Positions 12,377 to 25,005 of a stretch of DNA of 64,000 nt are shown piece after piece. Every line of letters begins with the position of its first letter. The first letter of the stretch is position 1. The translations under genes and the position numbers were made by a program. The DNA comes from Hemicentrotus pulcherrimus (Eukaryota > Echinodermata > Echinoidea > Camarodonta > Strongylocentrotidae): assembly GCA_003118195.1 (NCBI GenBank), contig BEXV01000687.1:36398-100397 (forward strand), given 5' to 3'. The notes beneath the pieces were generated by a model. It worked only from the letters and a program-made list of their open reading frames with translations. It was not told where the DNA came from and ran no database searches.

Positions 12377-15311
12377 GGTAAATGAGATCACATAAAAAAT
12401 AAGTGGGGAACATATTTTCTGCCTACACAGATCGCCCGCCATCTCCGTCAGGTAGATTTTTAGCGTACACTCGATTTGATGTGATCCACCTCCCCTAATG
12501 CTTCAACGTCTCTGGGGGAAAGGCATTCCTCAGCATCCCTCCTTATCCCCCCATTCCAATACACGAGTCTCCTAATTTCGCTGCGGTGGGTGGGCAATCA
12601 GGTAACCATGAGCATCGTGTGCGAAGCGAAATTGAATTTTCCAAGCATAGGTCACGTGTCGACATTAATCCTGCAGAGTAATCGAGGCATGCAGGGGAGA
12701 CGATTCCACTTTTATATACATGTACACTGTGGTGTATACACTGCAGTTTGAAGATAGCTGCCCATGTCAACGCGTGTGGTGTAGATGAACAACATCGCAT
12801 GTACTGTACCTTCGATGCTCTCTTTGGCCTTTTATTGTAAACATTCTTTGTATATTCATCACCATTTACAAACATATTTGGATGTGAAGGACATAACTTT
12901 TTATAAATACTATCTGTAGTCCTATGACAAATATGCTGAAATGCTAATTTGGGGGCCATGCATAGCCTGATTTCAGACCATGTTACCTTGACATTTCAGG
13001 CTTTTACAGGTTCCATAATGTACAGCACATTATGGAACTCAATGAACCTAGTGGAGTCACTTCTCAGGCCCCATTGGATGAAACAAAGTGATATCCCTGA
13101 ATAGAGATCATTCAACCACTGACTCCGCAAACAATACCACTAATATACTGCTAAGAAGGCGGCTGCTACTACGTCCACTTTTACTACGTCTATTTCTACT
13201 ATAACTACTACTACTTCTACTTCGTCTAAACGTCGACCATTACCACTGGTTACCGCTACTATCATTACTACAAATTTACCACTACTACTATTACTTCTAA
13301 TTTACCACTACTACTATTACTACTAATTTACCAATAATGCTACTACTGGGTCACCACGTATATATTTCTTCCTAATACTTTATGCTGTGTACCTCCGAAA
13401 CTGTCATGTATAACAAACACGTGAATTCCCACTCTTACACTATACCGCTATAAACATCGCAATTCAATCCTGTAAAAATCATATATTCATTGAAATTTAG
13501 GAAGTGTTCAATGGAGAAAATTCATCAAATTGTACGTTTTTAACTCTACGTCTTAGGTAGATATTAAAACACCCAACTGCAAAATATTCAACAGTCCATA
13601 TTGAAATGAAGGCAGCCTTCTCCTCACTTAAACATTTGAAAATGTTCTTAATGTATTTAGTCTTTGTCTGCCTTAAACACACAAATCACACATGCGCACG
13701 CACAAGCAACTTCACACGCTCACCCACCCCACACACTGACTCGACAATGAAAATACATGCAATAAAAGAGGTAATTATGAAAATAAAAGTGATAATCATA
13801 ATGACAATAATGACAATGATAATGAAAATATATCAACATTAGCAATAATAATAAAACTCGAAAGGACTAGTATATACAAAGCGTATTACCTCATAATCAA
13901 TCACTGTAATCACATCATTGAATTTCATCCCAGCAATAACGAATCTATTAAGAAGTGAGAAAAACAGTCCCTTTATTTCTAGTCAGCCATGTTGCCCTCA
14001 TCTTTGAACAATGCTATCAATCAAGATTACGCATTCTTTACATGCACGGTCATCTGTCAGTGTTATTACTCATACTAACCCAATTGAAGAGAAGCATGTG
14101 CATTACCTAATGTACATTAGGCTGATGATGGCTTTTAAATTTGATAAAACCATTACTGGGAGATAATTTGTTAACCCAACGACAAATTATTTGAAAACCT
14201 TATGCATTATGAGAGTGGCGTTCAGGCTATTAATCATAAGATTGGTAATGACATTTGTGTTTCAGTACTTAGCTATTTTACATAGATGATACCATATGAT
14301 TGAATTTATATAAGAGTCTATTTTATAATGCAACAAATGTCATTTTCCTTTCCATTTAAAAAACACCTACTACATGGTTTGTGATATTTCTATGTAGTTA
14401 ATATCATCCACAACTAGATATTCCTTTATGTAATATCACCAAGATTTCAACAAAAAATCACTTGTGAGAGACGTTGTTAGCAAGCTATGAATATTGAAAT
14501 CACTGAGACATGTTTTCCAGGTCAAAGCTTCTTGCATGTAAAAAGTGGTGAGTGGAAACTCTTCAAGTTTCTCTCTCTTGCAATACCTGAATGCATGCAT
14601 AAATATTAGATATTTATTATCTGTTTTAAGAAAGATTACTAATATCTTTTTTTATTTTCTCCTCTTCTTTGCCCATGCTATCCTTGACGTATGGAATACT
14701 TATTATTTTCCTGCATCAATCGTACAGGTAAGAAATTATATGGTTATAATCTTCTATATCCATAATGTGCAAAGAAAACTTAAATAAAGAAATAATAATA
14801 TTAGATTAATATCGACTCTGCTATTTAAAAAGAAATTACAAAATAAGTATTTGAATCACAATTTTGAGGGAGCTTCGACAAGCGGTTGTACATATTTCCG
14901 TTTTGGGGTTTGAATCACCAATAAAGTTTTTTTGTTGTTTTAAGTTGAGAAAAGCTGCGGTAAAGAAATACATGTAAGCAGGATATAGGCTTGGCAACAG
15001 CAACACCTACAAGGAAAAACATTATTGACGAGAGTGTGCATGATGTAAAAATTAAGGTTTTGAGAGAAAGAGAGATCGCTGACAAATGGATGAAATGGAG
15101 ACTAGAAACAAGAGGAATATATGGAATATTTTGAACGTAAGCTTGCCCAGGATGTTTGAAGCGTGTGGCACATGTGGTGAGAATACTAGATAACTAATGG
15201 TAATGGAAGCAGGAACAAACTATAGTGAAATGAGGTAGGAACTAGCAAATAGAGTAGATGAACTTTGTAAATATAGTAGTGGAAAAATACTTTCAGCATA
15301 AACAGGATCAG

Positions 15312-15980
15312 GGGGACGCGATTTTTCCAGGGTTGTGGAAGGACATTGGAAGATTAAAAGGAGAAGAAATAGAAGAAATATGAGGTAATAGGAGGAACAT
15401 GGTCGATGAGCATAATTATGTCAAGATAAGAGAGTCATGCAATATTGGGACTCTGTCATGCCACTGAAACATTCGACATGTTCAAGTTAGAAATAAAAGG
15501 ATGAAACTATCACGGGCCTACATGGTAGTAACACATACATGCATCATTGTACAAGCCAGGTTAGGATGACGCTGTATATTTCCAGGGTTTTCAAAATGGG
15601 GGAAAACAAAGAGATTGAAATGACATAACAAAGAACGAAATGGTGGATAAGCAATTAATGTCAAGACGAGAGACATAATATAGTGGTGATACTCTGTCAT
15701 TTCACTGGATGATTCAACATGTTCAAGCTAGGAATCGAAGGAGGAAACTATCACGGGCCTACATGATAGTAACACATACATGCATCATTATACAAGCCAG
15801 GTCAGGATGATGATGTATATTTCCAGGGTTGTCAACATGGGGAACTCAAAGAGACCGGAAGGTCATAACAAAAAAACATAATGGTGGATTATCATTATTA
15901 TGTCACAGAAAGAGAATTATACCACAAAAGGATTCCGAATGTTCAAGCCAAAAAATGAAAGGAGGAACATTTTTTTTTCA
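15312..15980 (+). repeat. 240-bp-period tandem array, about 2.5 units
   Basis: Cacgggcctacatggtagta near 15,511 recurs near 15,751. Flanking blocks (ccagggttgt, gtcaagataagagagtcat, aaaggaggaac) repeat in the same order, with partial units at both ends. No coding sequence. Confidence 0.8.
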
Positions 15981-17378
15981 GTGGCCCACTTGATTGCAAA
16001 TCGTGCATGATTCGTTGCAATGGGATATGCATGCTGAGGTCCTCGCTTTGATGGAAATGGTGTATAGCATAATCATGAAGGCTTGCTCGGTGGAATACTT
16101 CCCCTACTCACAGGAGGATTACTGGAGAGGGCTGTTTTGATTCTGGAGCAAACGAAGCCAGACGTGACATGCATGCATTTAGACCAACATCTACCCAGAG
16201 TATGCTAAATTATTCCGCAAATTCATGTTTGACCCCTTCTCTCTCTCTCTCTCCATACACACATGCAAAAACACTCACGATAAAGCCGATCTGGGAATCG
16301 GCTCTGGAGGAAGGAGTGAATGCCATCCACGCATTAAAAATCATTTACTGATTAGACTCCAGCTATAATTATGAAACCAGCAAATTTAAAATTATTCAGT
16401 AAAATAACTTTAAATGAAATAAAAAAAAAGTGTAAAAATTCAGAAATCATGATTGAAAAGCCGATTAGGAAAAAGGCTTCGGTGAACATTTTGTGGATTT
16501 CACTGTCCACGCACGTAATGAATCGTAGCCCCTTTTTTAAATAAAAATATGTGACTGTAACTACTTTGATGTAGAGTAGTATATACTATTATGTTATATG
16601 TAACTTTGTCTTTAATCCTTCAACACATTAAGATGATAGTACTATATCATCAATTGACAAAGATATACAAATGTAAATCTAAATTGCAGTTTAACAACAA
16701 TCCAGAATTAAAAGACATTACATGTATATAGGTATCTTAAACCTATACTGTAATTGCGAGGGTATACATCGGTGTACTAATTTAAGTCGAAAGTATGTTT
16801 TCTGTTTTGCGTATATGTTTCCGTTTAATTATTGGGCACACACACACACACACATCCTACACCGTGTACTCTCACACACGCACACAGTGCTTTCCATTCC
16901 TCTTCATTTGCATTTTAAACTGTATTCCCGGGAGGCGTTTGCAATATTCAGTTACGTGCAAACCGATATTTATATACACGGGCACGCTCGAGTTGACGGC
17001 AAATCGTAGCAGATCATTGTATAGTCCATACATTGTAGACAGGTGTATTGTAAACACATTTACACACGTTTTCCTGGGTTTAGATTTGTTTCAATATGCC
17101 ACAAGCTATTTCAATTGTTCTGTAAGAATGAAATATTGCTCCTTCTCATCAATCTTATGTAGCTTGTTGATGTTGTTACATGAATCCCTTCAATTAAGTT
17201 GCTAAAAAAAAAGGTTAATCACTCCAGGAGCATTTCGTTTTTTTCTTTTTCTTTTTTCTTTTTTTTTTCATTTAAAACGCAAACAAAATGATTAAAATCG
17301 ACATAATACAATAATTTATTAATCGAACAAAGATTACACATTTGAGAAGAACATGAAATAATAAACATAAGATTGACC

Positions 17379-17758
17379 TTAAAGATAGAGTTGGGTTCTT
17401 GTCATGCGATTCCATTTTGAAAGAAACGGTGATGAATCGATTAGAAAAGGTTGAGCCTATGTAGCATACAAGTATGTGTGTGTATGGCAAGGTTCTAGAA
17501 TCATCAAAATGATAAGAAATTTTGCCAAGTCTTGGTAAAGTTACAAGCATTGTACACAGAAGGGTGTTTATGGGACTACACGCACACTTGGGGTAAAAAT
17601 CCGTCCGATTTTTACGATATTACATGCCATATTTAGAATATGAAGGTATTTAACAGCCATACTTGTTTTATCTGATGTTCTTCCACCCTTGCATAATAAT
17701 AATGATAACGCTCACAAATTAATGTCCACCTCTTCCCAAAACTCAACCTTCTCTTTAG
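17379..17758 (+). mobile_element. 380-bp inverted-repeat element, copy A
   Basis: Ends taaagatagagttgggttct and aaaactcaaccttctcttta are inverted copies. The interior matches 30.4-30.8 kb along its whole length (for example atcatcaaaatgataagaaa, ccaagtcttggtaaagttac). No open frame; probably a non-autonomous DNA transposon. Confidence 0.8.
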
Positions 17759-18103
17759 CACAAATTTTTAAACGACTTTTTGATGTCTACCACTAATTCT
17801 TAATGTAAACTCAACACCACACCTGATTAAAATAACCTTAAGCCATCATGAGGATAATGTTACCCCTTTTATTTCATTTTGTTCTCTTTAGAATAAACAA
17901 CGAGACATAAAATCCACAATATCACTTTAAAATTGGGTATTCCCTGCTGCAAAAACTGCAATTCTATCCACAGAATATAATCCCCCTGAATCCAATCAAG
18001 TGAACGACTGATGTGGATATTGGATTTGAATGTTCCCTCTTTACTGAGAACTCTTTTTATTGCACGCTTTCATGTTGTTTTGATTTAATCGTAGAGGCCC
18101 TTT

Positions 18104-18149
18104 GGGGGGGGGGGGGNNNNNNNNNNNNNNNNNNNNNGGGGGGGGGGGG
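18104..18149. other. Assembly gap inside a poly-G run
   Basis: Thirteen G, then 21 N (18,117-18,137), then twelve G. A sequencing or assembly break at a homopolymer; its true length is unknown. Confidence 0.95.
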
Positions 18150-18586
18150 ACCCTAGAAATAATCCCGAGACATTTTCAAACTGAACTTAGATTATTTGGA
18201 TAGTGAAAGGTCATTAATGTATCTTGTTTAAACTCTCCGAATCTGCTTTGGTGATTTGAAAACATTAAACATGTTACTACCATGTTAAGAAAGCGACCTT
18301 CAAAATGTGCTTACCAATAGTCGGAAAAGAAGCTGTGAAAAAAAATTCCACATTGAAGTCCCTTCCAAGACAAAATCTTACAGATATTAAGAATGTGATG
18401 AGTGGCTTTAAACTTTCGAGTAGAGTGGAAAAATGATCTCCAAAAAATGTGGTGGAAAGGTGACATAGGAAATGAAGGGTTACTCTTAAATATGTAATGA
18501 TCCTCTGATGGGGCCGGAGTAGACTCTCTTAAAAGCATGTGATAGAAACGAAGTAACCTTAACATAAAGCTTATTCGAACTTTTAA

Positions 18587-18625
18587 TGACGTCACAATAG
18601 AAAAAAAAATCATAACCATGGCAAC
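18587..18625. promoter_or_regulatory. Candidate CRE plus X-box-like pair
   Basis: TGACGTCA lies at 18,587-18,594. On the other strand, GTTGCCATGGTTAT at 18,612-18,625 matches the RFX X-box except at two positions of its right half. The pairing echoes that at 37.5 kb. A CRE alone is expected by chance at this scale. Confidence 0.25.
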
Positions 18626-21600
18626 CATCAGCCTCGGTTGGCAGTCGGCTCTACGCTTATCCCTCTTCAGCCGTCCAATTTGGATTCTCAAATATTTGTC
18701 CAGGCAGCCCCATACTTTCTCCCCCATAACCTTATTCTAATGGGGGTCTTGTCTCGCGCAGCGTTTGGCCAGTTAAGCCTGCCTGGTTCACATAATGGTA
18801 AAGTGAGAGCGAAATGAAAAGTGTTGCGAGTAAATGAAAGGCGAGTAGAAAGGTATGATAATAACAAAGAAAATATTGATTTAATAAAGTATTGAAACAA
18901 CAATAATTATGGTGAATGATGATAATGATTATGACGAATATGATGATGAATATGATACTTCTATTACCACTAATATTACTCATAACGAAAGTAATGCTAC
19001 AAGTAATAATGAAGAAGAAGAAGTAGAAGTAGAAGTGGTGGAAGTAGTAGTTCATTGAAGTATTAGTAGAAGACATATTAAAGCAGTAATAGTTGTAATA
19101 CATTTAATAGCAGTAGTGGTGTAGCAGAATAAAGAGGAGGAACAAAAGTAGCAATAGGCAAACACGCCCCAAAGCCTACTTATTTGTCATGTAGTCAGGT
19201 AGCGTGAGTCCATCCATTTCGGGGGCACTATAGCACCGCAGAGATGGTGCACATAAATGGGTTACACACGAAAAGGGTTGAGGGATCGTGGTTAAGTATT
19301 TTTCTGATGCTGACATGTAAAAAAATGTGATACGTTTACACTGATTCATTTTGCCGCAGTGCTTTTTAAGGCAGTTTACCATGTTATGTGTGAAGGAGGC
19401 GCATGCGCGAAAGAACCCTTTCTTTCCTCTACTCCCGCGTAATAATGGGTGTTCAGAAACCAATTTACCAAATAATTGAAGTCTACGGATAAACACCCGG
19501 TCGGTCTGTAATAACTCTAAATTAGGACAACGTGTTACCAATCTCAACATCAAGTCCACCTTCATTACACAGCCTTAATCAAAAACTCTTCAATGCTTTA
19601 TCATCTGTGCCTTCACGGAGATGACATTTTGCATATTCGACCAACGGGAAAATAGACCATTAATTTGTGTTTATTTAAACATGTTTGTGGCTTACACCCA
19701 GTAAACAAGATCGATTGATCGATCTGTATTGAAAAACAAAAGCCACAAATATCTTTAAATAATTGAAATATCTCCAAGGAAGCATTACATTAATGTTTTA
19801 AAAAAGAAAGAAATTTGTATTTTTTTTTCTTTTTTTCAAGTAACAGAAGGAGATCGGCCAAATCCATTTTCATAGGCCAATTAACGTTGACAAAATAACC
19901 GTAATCATTCACATTTTGTTATTTAAAGATAGACTCATAATTCCCCCTTACATGTATATACACACAAAAAGAAGGAGAAGAACAAGATAAGAAAGAAAGA
20001 AAAAAAAAAACCATTGGAGATTTATGGAACGTAGACCGAATATACATGGTAAATCTGTATCATGCGATTTTGTATTTCATTATTTACTGCGCTTTTATTT
20101 AGACTGAGTAAGAGCTTGATTTCCATTCTGTATGCAGAAGTAGGATGCATGATTATTTGCCATGGTAGCAGATCAATTCACTCTTAGTCATTGACGATTC
20201 GGTTCACCAACAATCGTAGCGTAGATTAGAAAGTGTTTGCCCGTGATGGATTCGATCTATACTAAAAATAATGCAGATCGGATGACTCATGCATCTTCTT
20301 AGGGAAGCAGCTTTAAGATTTGCATAACACTGTTAAGAAAAAGGAAATTTAAAAGATTGATGAACACATAAGTTAGATATCAGCTAGCATTTAAAATCTG
20401 TGTGCGACTCAAATTTAGCATTTTAAGAAACATTGGATAATAGCATATATTATCATTATTGCAAGTATTTATTTTATACATTTTCATTATTTTATAATAA
20501 TAAAGGAATGAACAAATACGTATTACACAATAAGATTAAAACGGGACTGATATTACGAGAAAAAAAAAGGAATGTTACAATTTACATTCCATCTTTGACC
20601 TCTAAGAAATAATAAAGGTATATTCTATAATTACTAAAATGATGTGGAAATCACTTTCAGGAAGAGCTATTACATAAATTGCTCTTCAATCAGACAAATT
20701 CAAACTGGTTTATTACACTACTGTTTATGAAATGACGATAATGTTTGCTTTTTTCCTTTGCTTGATTCAGTACTTACAGATTCAAACAAATTGCTAAAAA
20801 AAAATGTTCAAAGCCATGAATATAAATTTTTGATCTCCCACTTGGTTTATTGTTCATACTCTCAACCCCTCCTCCATTCCGTTACATCGATTTCGACAAG
20901 GCGATTGACCCTTAACTGTAAATAGTTCTAAATTCATTCGCGTCCTGTGAATAACACACAGAAAGGTCAATGAAATTGCTTTCTAATCGGCGTGAATTGG
21001 CTCCTCCTAACCGGCCACTGCAACGGGCAATGTTTAGATATTATACAAGGACCGGTCTCTGTACACAGCGATTGAAACAAGCTAAACGTCTTCCACTCGA
21101 GTTCCCCTTGATAGCGCTTCACGAAGATGCATAAAACATCTCCTTCGCTCCCTAGATTCACCCTCTCATCCTCGTCATGTCTTAGTCTTTCTGCTCTCTC
21201 CATATCCCTTTGGAACTCTCATGTTTTCCGTTTAACCTTCATCATTACCATAAAACCCCTTTCTCTCCCTCTCTTTCTTTTTCTCTTTCGGTTTTCAGGG
21301 GGAGGGGGCTTAAAGCGAATATTTTTTAAGGGGGGGGGAGGGAACAAATAAACAACAACAACACAAACAAAACTTGCCTTTTGGCTGCAGGCAAAGTGAG
21401 AAAAAAACACTTATAGGAAAATATTATCAATCAAACTATTTTTAGTTGTTCGCAACGAGGGTCATGGATTTACAGATTTAAAAATCATACCTGTTTTCAC
21501 AAGTTTTGTTTCTTCGTTCATGCTTTCCTGGATCACTCTCTCTTTCTCTCTCCATTTGTGTTTGTTTGTTTATTCCTTAATCCCAATAATCTTTTCTCTT

Positions 21601-22348
21601 TCTACCTTTTTAGCTTTCTCTTCCCATTTCTTCGACCTGTCCGCAGTTCGCCATTTATTTTGTTATCCTTGTTATTTGAGTCATAGTATTGCAATTAATG
21701 ATTTTTCTCAATATAACTAAAAAACAAAAGCATGCAATCTCTCGAAATGTATTTCACAATGTAATAAACCCATTTACGGATATAAGAGTATCATGTTATG
21801 GTTCGCGGAGCGCATTCTTTTTGTAGTCGTTACACTTTACTAAACATTCCAATAAAAAGAAATTTCCCCCATCTTAAACAATAAACAAAAATCATTGCAT
21901 GGATTTATTTAATGAAATGCCATTCTTGAATCCAGAATTTTAGCACAACACCTAGACAACCTAAGACATTACTCGCATCCTCCAAATCTTTCCCTCACCA
22001 TTTCACGAAGCGCCCCTCTCTCTCACTTTGATGCAATGTGGTGGTGGCTGTTACGACAGACAACGGTATCGATTATGATAATGGTACACAATCAGATCGA
22101 TACATGGCCTGGCCGAGTGAGGCAATTATCGCTGGCTACTTACGTGTCAGCGAGGAGAGAGAGGACATTTTCTGGTGGTTTTTCAATAATTTTTCATGTA
22201 CGTTTCTTTTTTTCCCGCGCAGAATAGTCTGTTTCAGCGGCCATGCATGAAATCTTAATATTATGTTAACATGATCCAAAGACACTCGTTTCTTTTCTGT
22301 AATGTTGGATGATGGAGGTATTATTGTTGTAGAGAGTCATGAAATAAT

Positions 22349-22516
22349 AGGGACACTTAGATTTGCACAACGACAACGTAGATTGCTACGATCGACGTCC
22401 TTTTAATGCACTGCCTTGAATGGACGTCACACGTATCAGTCCACGCAAATCTAAAAGTCCCTAATGCACTGCCTTGAACGGACGTCACACGAATCAGTCC
22501 GCACAAAAGTCCCTAT
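22349..22516. mobile_element. Small MITE with internal 58-bp duplication
   Basis: The left end tagggacacttagatttgc is inverted at gcaaatctaaaagtcccta (22,445-22,463). A 58-bp unit (taatgcactgccttgaa... gacgtcacac) occurs twice on the right, giving two alternative right ends. Confidence 0.6.
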
Positions 22517-22959
22517 CCTATACCTATAGATTTTATTAACAATACGTAATGGGATGATAAGTAGAGATGGCGCGTATGAGGGTGTGCAATATTATATCCG
22601 TCCCTACTATTTGACTGTCAAACATGTAACGCAATTGCGACAAACCACTCCTTAAGGTGATAGTGGAAAAGCGCTACTGATCGTACGAGACGGAAACAAT
22701 AAGTGCAAGATATTGATGATATCTACGCTCATGCACACACTTCTAGTCTGGCCTGAACTTTTGCTTGCATAACAATTACATTCCATTGATTTTGAAATTA
22801 TGTACAACCCAGGGTTGGGGTCCACATTCTTGATTAACCTGAACATGACCTATACCTTTGAGTGAGTATAACGAGGACTGCATGAGTGAGTGTTACGAGC
22901 ACCCATGTCCATAATTTGACAATGATCATCTCCAAGAAGACTCGATGGACAGATATACA

Positions 22960-23560
22960 GTCAAACCTTACCTAATACTGGCAACTTATGTATTATGGCC
23001 TCCTCTTTACATGACTAGTAGAGGCCTTTTTATGTCTCCCACAAGTGCTGTAAGACCTGTCTAGAAAGGTCACCTGTCTACAGTAGCCACTTCTTTGTTT
23101 AACCTGAAGGGGCCTCACTAGATAGGTTTGACTGCACAAGAAAGAAATGTGTGTGGCAGAACCTGTCTACAGGGGTCACCTTCTTAGTTTCACCCGAAGG
23201 GGCCTCAATATACAGCTTTGACTCCCACAAGAAAGGAATGTGTGTTGTAGAGCCTATATCACTATGGACATGACAAAGAAAGCGGACAAAATATACAGTT
23301 CCTCAGATAGACAAAGGAACAGCCCTTCACTGCTATTATGTAAAAAATGCATGTGACACCTGAGCTACACATTTTTTTTACGTAATAGCAGTGAAGGGAA
23401 GTTCCTTTGTATATCTGAGGAACTGTATATTTTGTCCGCTTTCTTTGTCAGTCATGTTCATATTGTCTAGAAAGGCCATTCGTCTACAGTAACCACTTTG
23501 TTTCACCTGAAGGAACCTCATCAATGGACAGGTTTTATTGTAAAAGGTGTGCGATGTAAT
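22960..23560. repeat. Diverged tandem repeat with interrupting palindrome
   Basis: At least three units of roughly 75-90 bp share acctgtctacag, a cacttctttgtttaacctga-like stretch, gaaggggcctca and aggtttgactg. The palindrome at 23,271-23,450 separates the last unit from the others. Confidence 0.65.
23271..23450. mobile_element. 180-bp near-perfect palindrome inserted in a tandem repeat
   Basis: Arms of about 78 bp (23,271-23,347 and 23,373-23,450) are nearly identical inverted copies around a 25-bp loop. The flanking sequence belongs to a diverged tandem repeat that appears interrupted by the palindrome, indicating a recent foldback insertion. Confidence 0.85.
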
Positions 23561-24308
23561 ACGTATTGCTCTTGTAACCATTTAAAGAATGAAGATAAGA
23601 TAATCGAAAGTATGCGACTGTCTGGTGACTTCTATTCAAAGACGTCTGCTGATATGTTATCTACCCAGTATGTGATCGTGTGCTATTATAGTGAACCATC
23701 CCTGAATCAATCAAAACAAATACCACAAAACAAGACAGTATGTGTACGAACCTATATTTAGACCTCAAACCATATGGTTTAAACCTCGTTTTCCTTTTTC
23801 TGAATAGTCATGCAATTGTGTAAAAAAGAATACAGTTTACAGAGTATTACAACTATGATATTCCTTCATTTCCTTGCTCACCTTAGCTTTGGAATATAGG
23901 CCGGTATATGCGCATAGCAATTGATTTCGAAAGCAATCAAAGTTATGTTAATATCTCCAAATTGTAATAAAAATAGTTATATCAATATCTAAATCGCATT
24001 TTGTATTTTGAGCTTTCCAGTTGGAGATTCACGCGTAAATTTGATGTTCCGCTATTGATGGTACATCACTATGTAGCTTATAATTACTGGGTCTTTTCTC
24101 GAAGTGGCAAGCTCTCGATCCTCCGAAATCTCGACATTATTATTCATGGTAATTTTTGGAACCATGATCAGGAAAAATTACCATATCTATAAATGCGAAC
24201 ACTATAAGAGTCTTATTCAAATTCTCCCAAAATCAAAAGGTTGTCAGTTTTTACGGCATGTTGCAGAGTTGAGTCATGTACTACATTTGCGCTACTACAC
24301 TGCAGTAC

Positions 24309-24370
24309 AATGCAATAAAATAAATACACTTCTTTAGCGCTCTTACCGTTGTTTCACAGTGCTTTACATG
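24309..24370 (-). mobile_element. LINE/SINE 3' tail, minus strand
   Basis: On the minus strand it reads gtaaagcactgtgaaacaac, then taagagcgctaaagaagtg and an A/T-rich tail: the same tail type as at 30.9 kb. Confidence 0.5.
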
Positions 24371-24513
24371 AATCCAAAATATTAAAGAATGATATTCTTG
24401 TTGATCATTTATATATTTAACAAAAGCCGGGGTTTCGGGACATTACAAAAAAAAAATCTAACAAACAGGAAACACGGATAAAATAATGGAAGCTACTAAA
24501 TGACATACCATCC

Positions 24514-24678
24514 CAGGGGGCGTTTCACAAAACTTGTCATCAGTGACTGAATTAATGACATTTTTTTTTTCTTTGTTATAAGCTACTGGAATCCTGGCTT
24601 CTGATTGGTTATCAGCAGATTTGTGACTGATTTTTTGTAATTTGTCATTGATAAAAGGCTTTATGAAACGGGTCCCTG
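24514..24678 (+). mobile_element. Short MITE, copy 2
   Basis: An element of about 165 bp with inverted ends (gcgtttcacaaaa ... ttatgaaacgggtcc) and core cttctgattggttatcagca; close relative, in opposite orientation, of the copy at 9.8 kb. Confidence 0.8.
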
Positions 24679-24939
24679 AATCACTCATAGAAAACCACAC
24701 ACCAGGCTGGAATGTAAATGAGTAACACTCTCTGTCAGGTTGGTATTACAGGCATATTACTCTATCTGTCTCTGAAGCAGCTCAGATAACAAAAACCAAT
24801 ATCCCGATTCGGATCATTTATACGAGGTACCGAGACATGTTAATTATCACCAACGAGGCTTCACTCTTCTTCCTTTTCAAGATCATGCTTCTCTCTTTTT
24901 GTTCTTTTCGCGTATGAGGGTCTTGAAAATTATATAAAA

Positions 24940-25005
24940 TAATAATAATAGAGAATATTTATGAAGCGCATAATAAATTGAATATTTCTCTATGCGCTTT
25001 TAAAT
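24940..25005 (-). mobile_element. LINE/SINE 3' tail, minus strand
   Basis: An (AAT)n run followed by gaagcgcataataaattgaa and ctatgcgcttt; on the minus strand the order is agcgcat...gcgcttc...(ATT)n, the same tail type as at 30.9 kb. Confidence 0.5.

Larger units (their letters stand above)
9929..17378. other. No gene seen, repeats only
   Basis: Holds the 53-bp hairpin, the foldback at 12.0 kb, TAC-type triplets at 13.2-13.3 kb, the 240-bp array and a CA run near 16.84 kb. No supported exon. Confidence 0.55.
17759..22348. other. No gene seen
   Basis: Contains the poly-G gap, the CRE/X-box-like pair and AAT/GAA-rich stretches at 18.9-19.1 kb. An open frame near 22,038-22,200 has balanced composition but no acceptor, family match or phase link to the channel. 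Confidence 0.5.

Noticed and set aside
14545..14787. Hydrophobic frame with an internal cag|gtaag donor-like site
   Set aside because: Codon content is AT-driven Phe/Tyr/Ile, with no acceptor and no family similarity.
18311..18727. 138-codon minus-strand frame starting MGEKVWGCLDKYL
   Set aside because: The first third has protein-like composition but there is no recognisable domain, promoter or splice context; too weak to call.
22038..22250. Frame VVAVTTDNGIDYDNGTQSDR with balanced composition
   Set aside because: No acceptor, no family match, no phase link to the channel gene.
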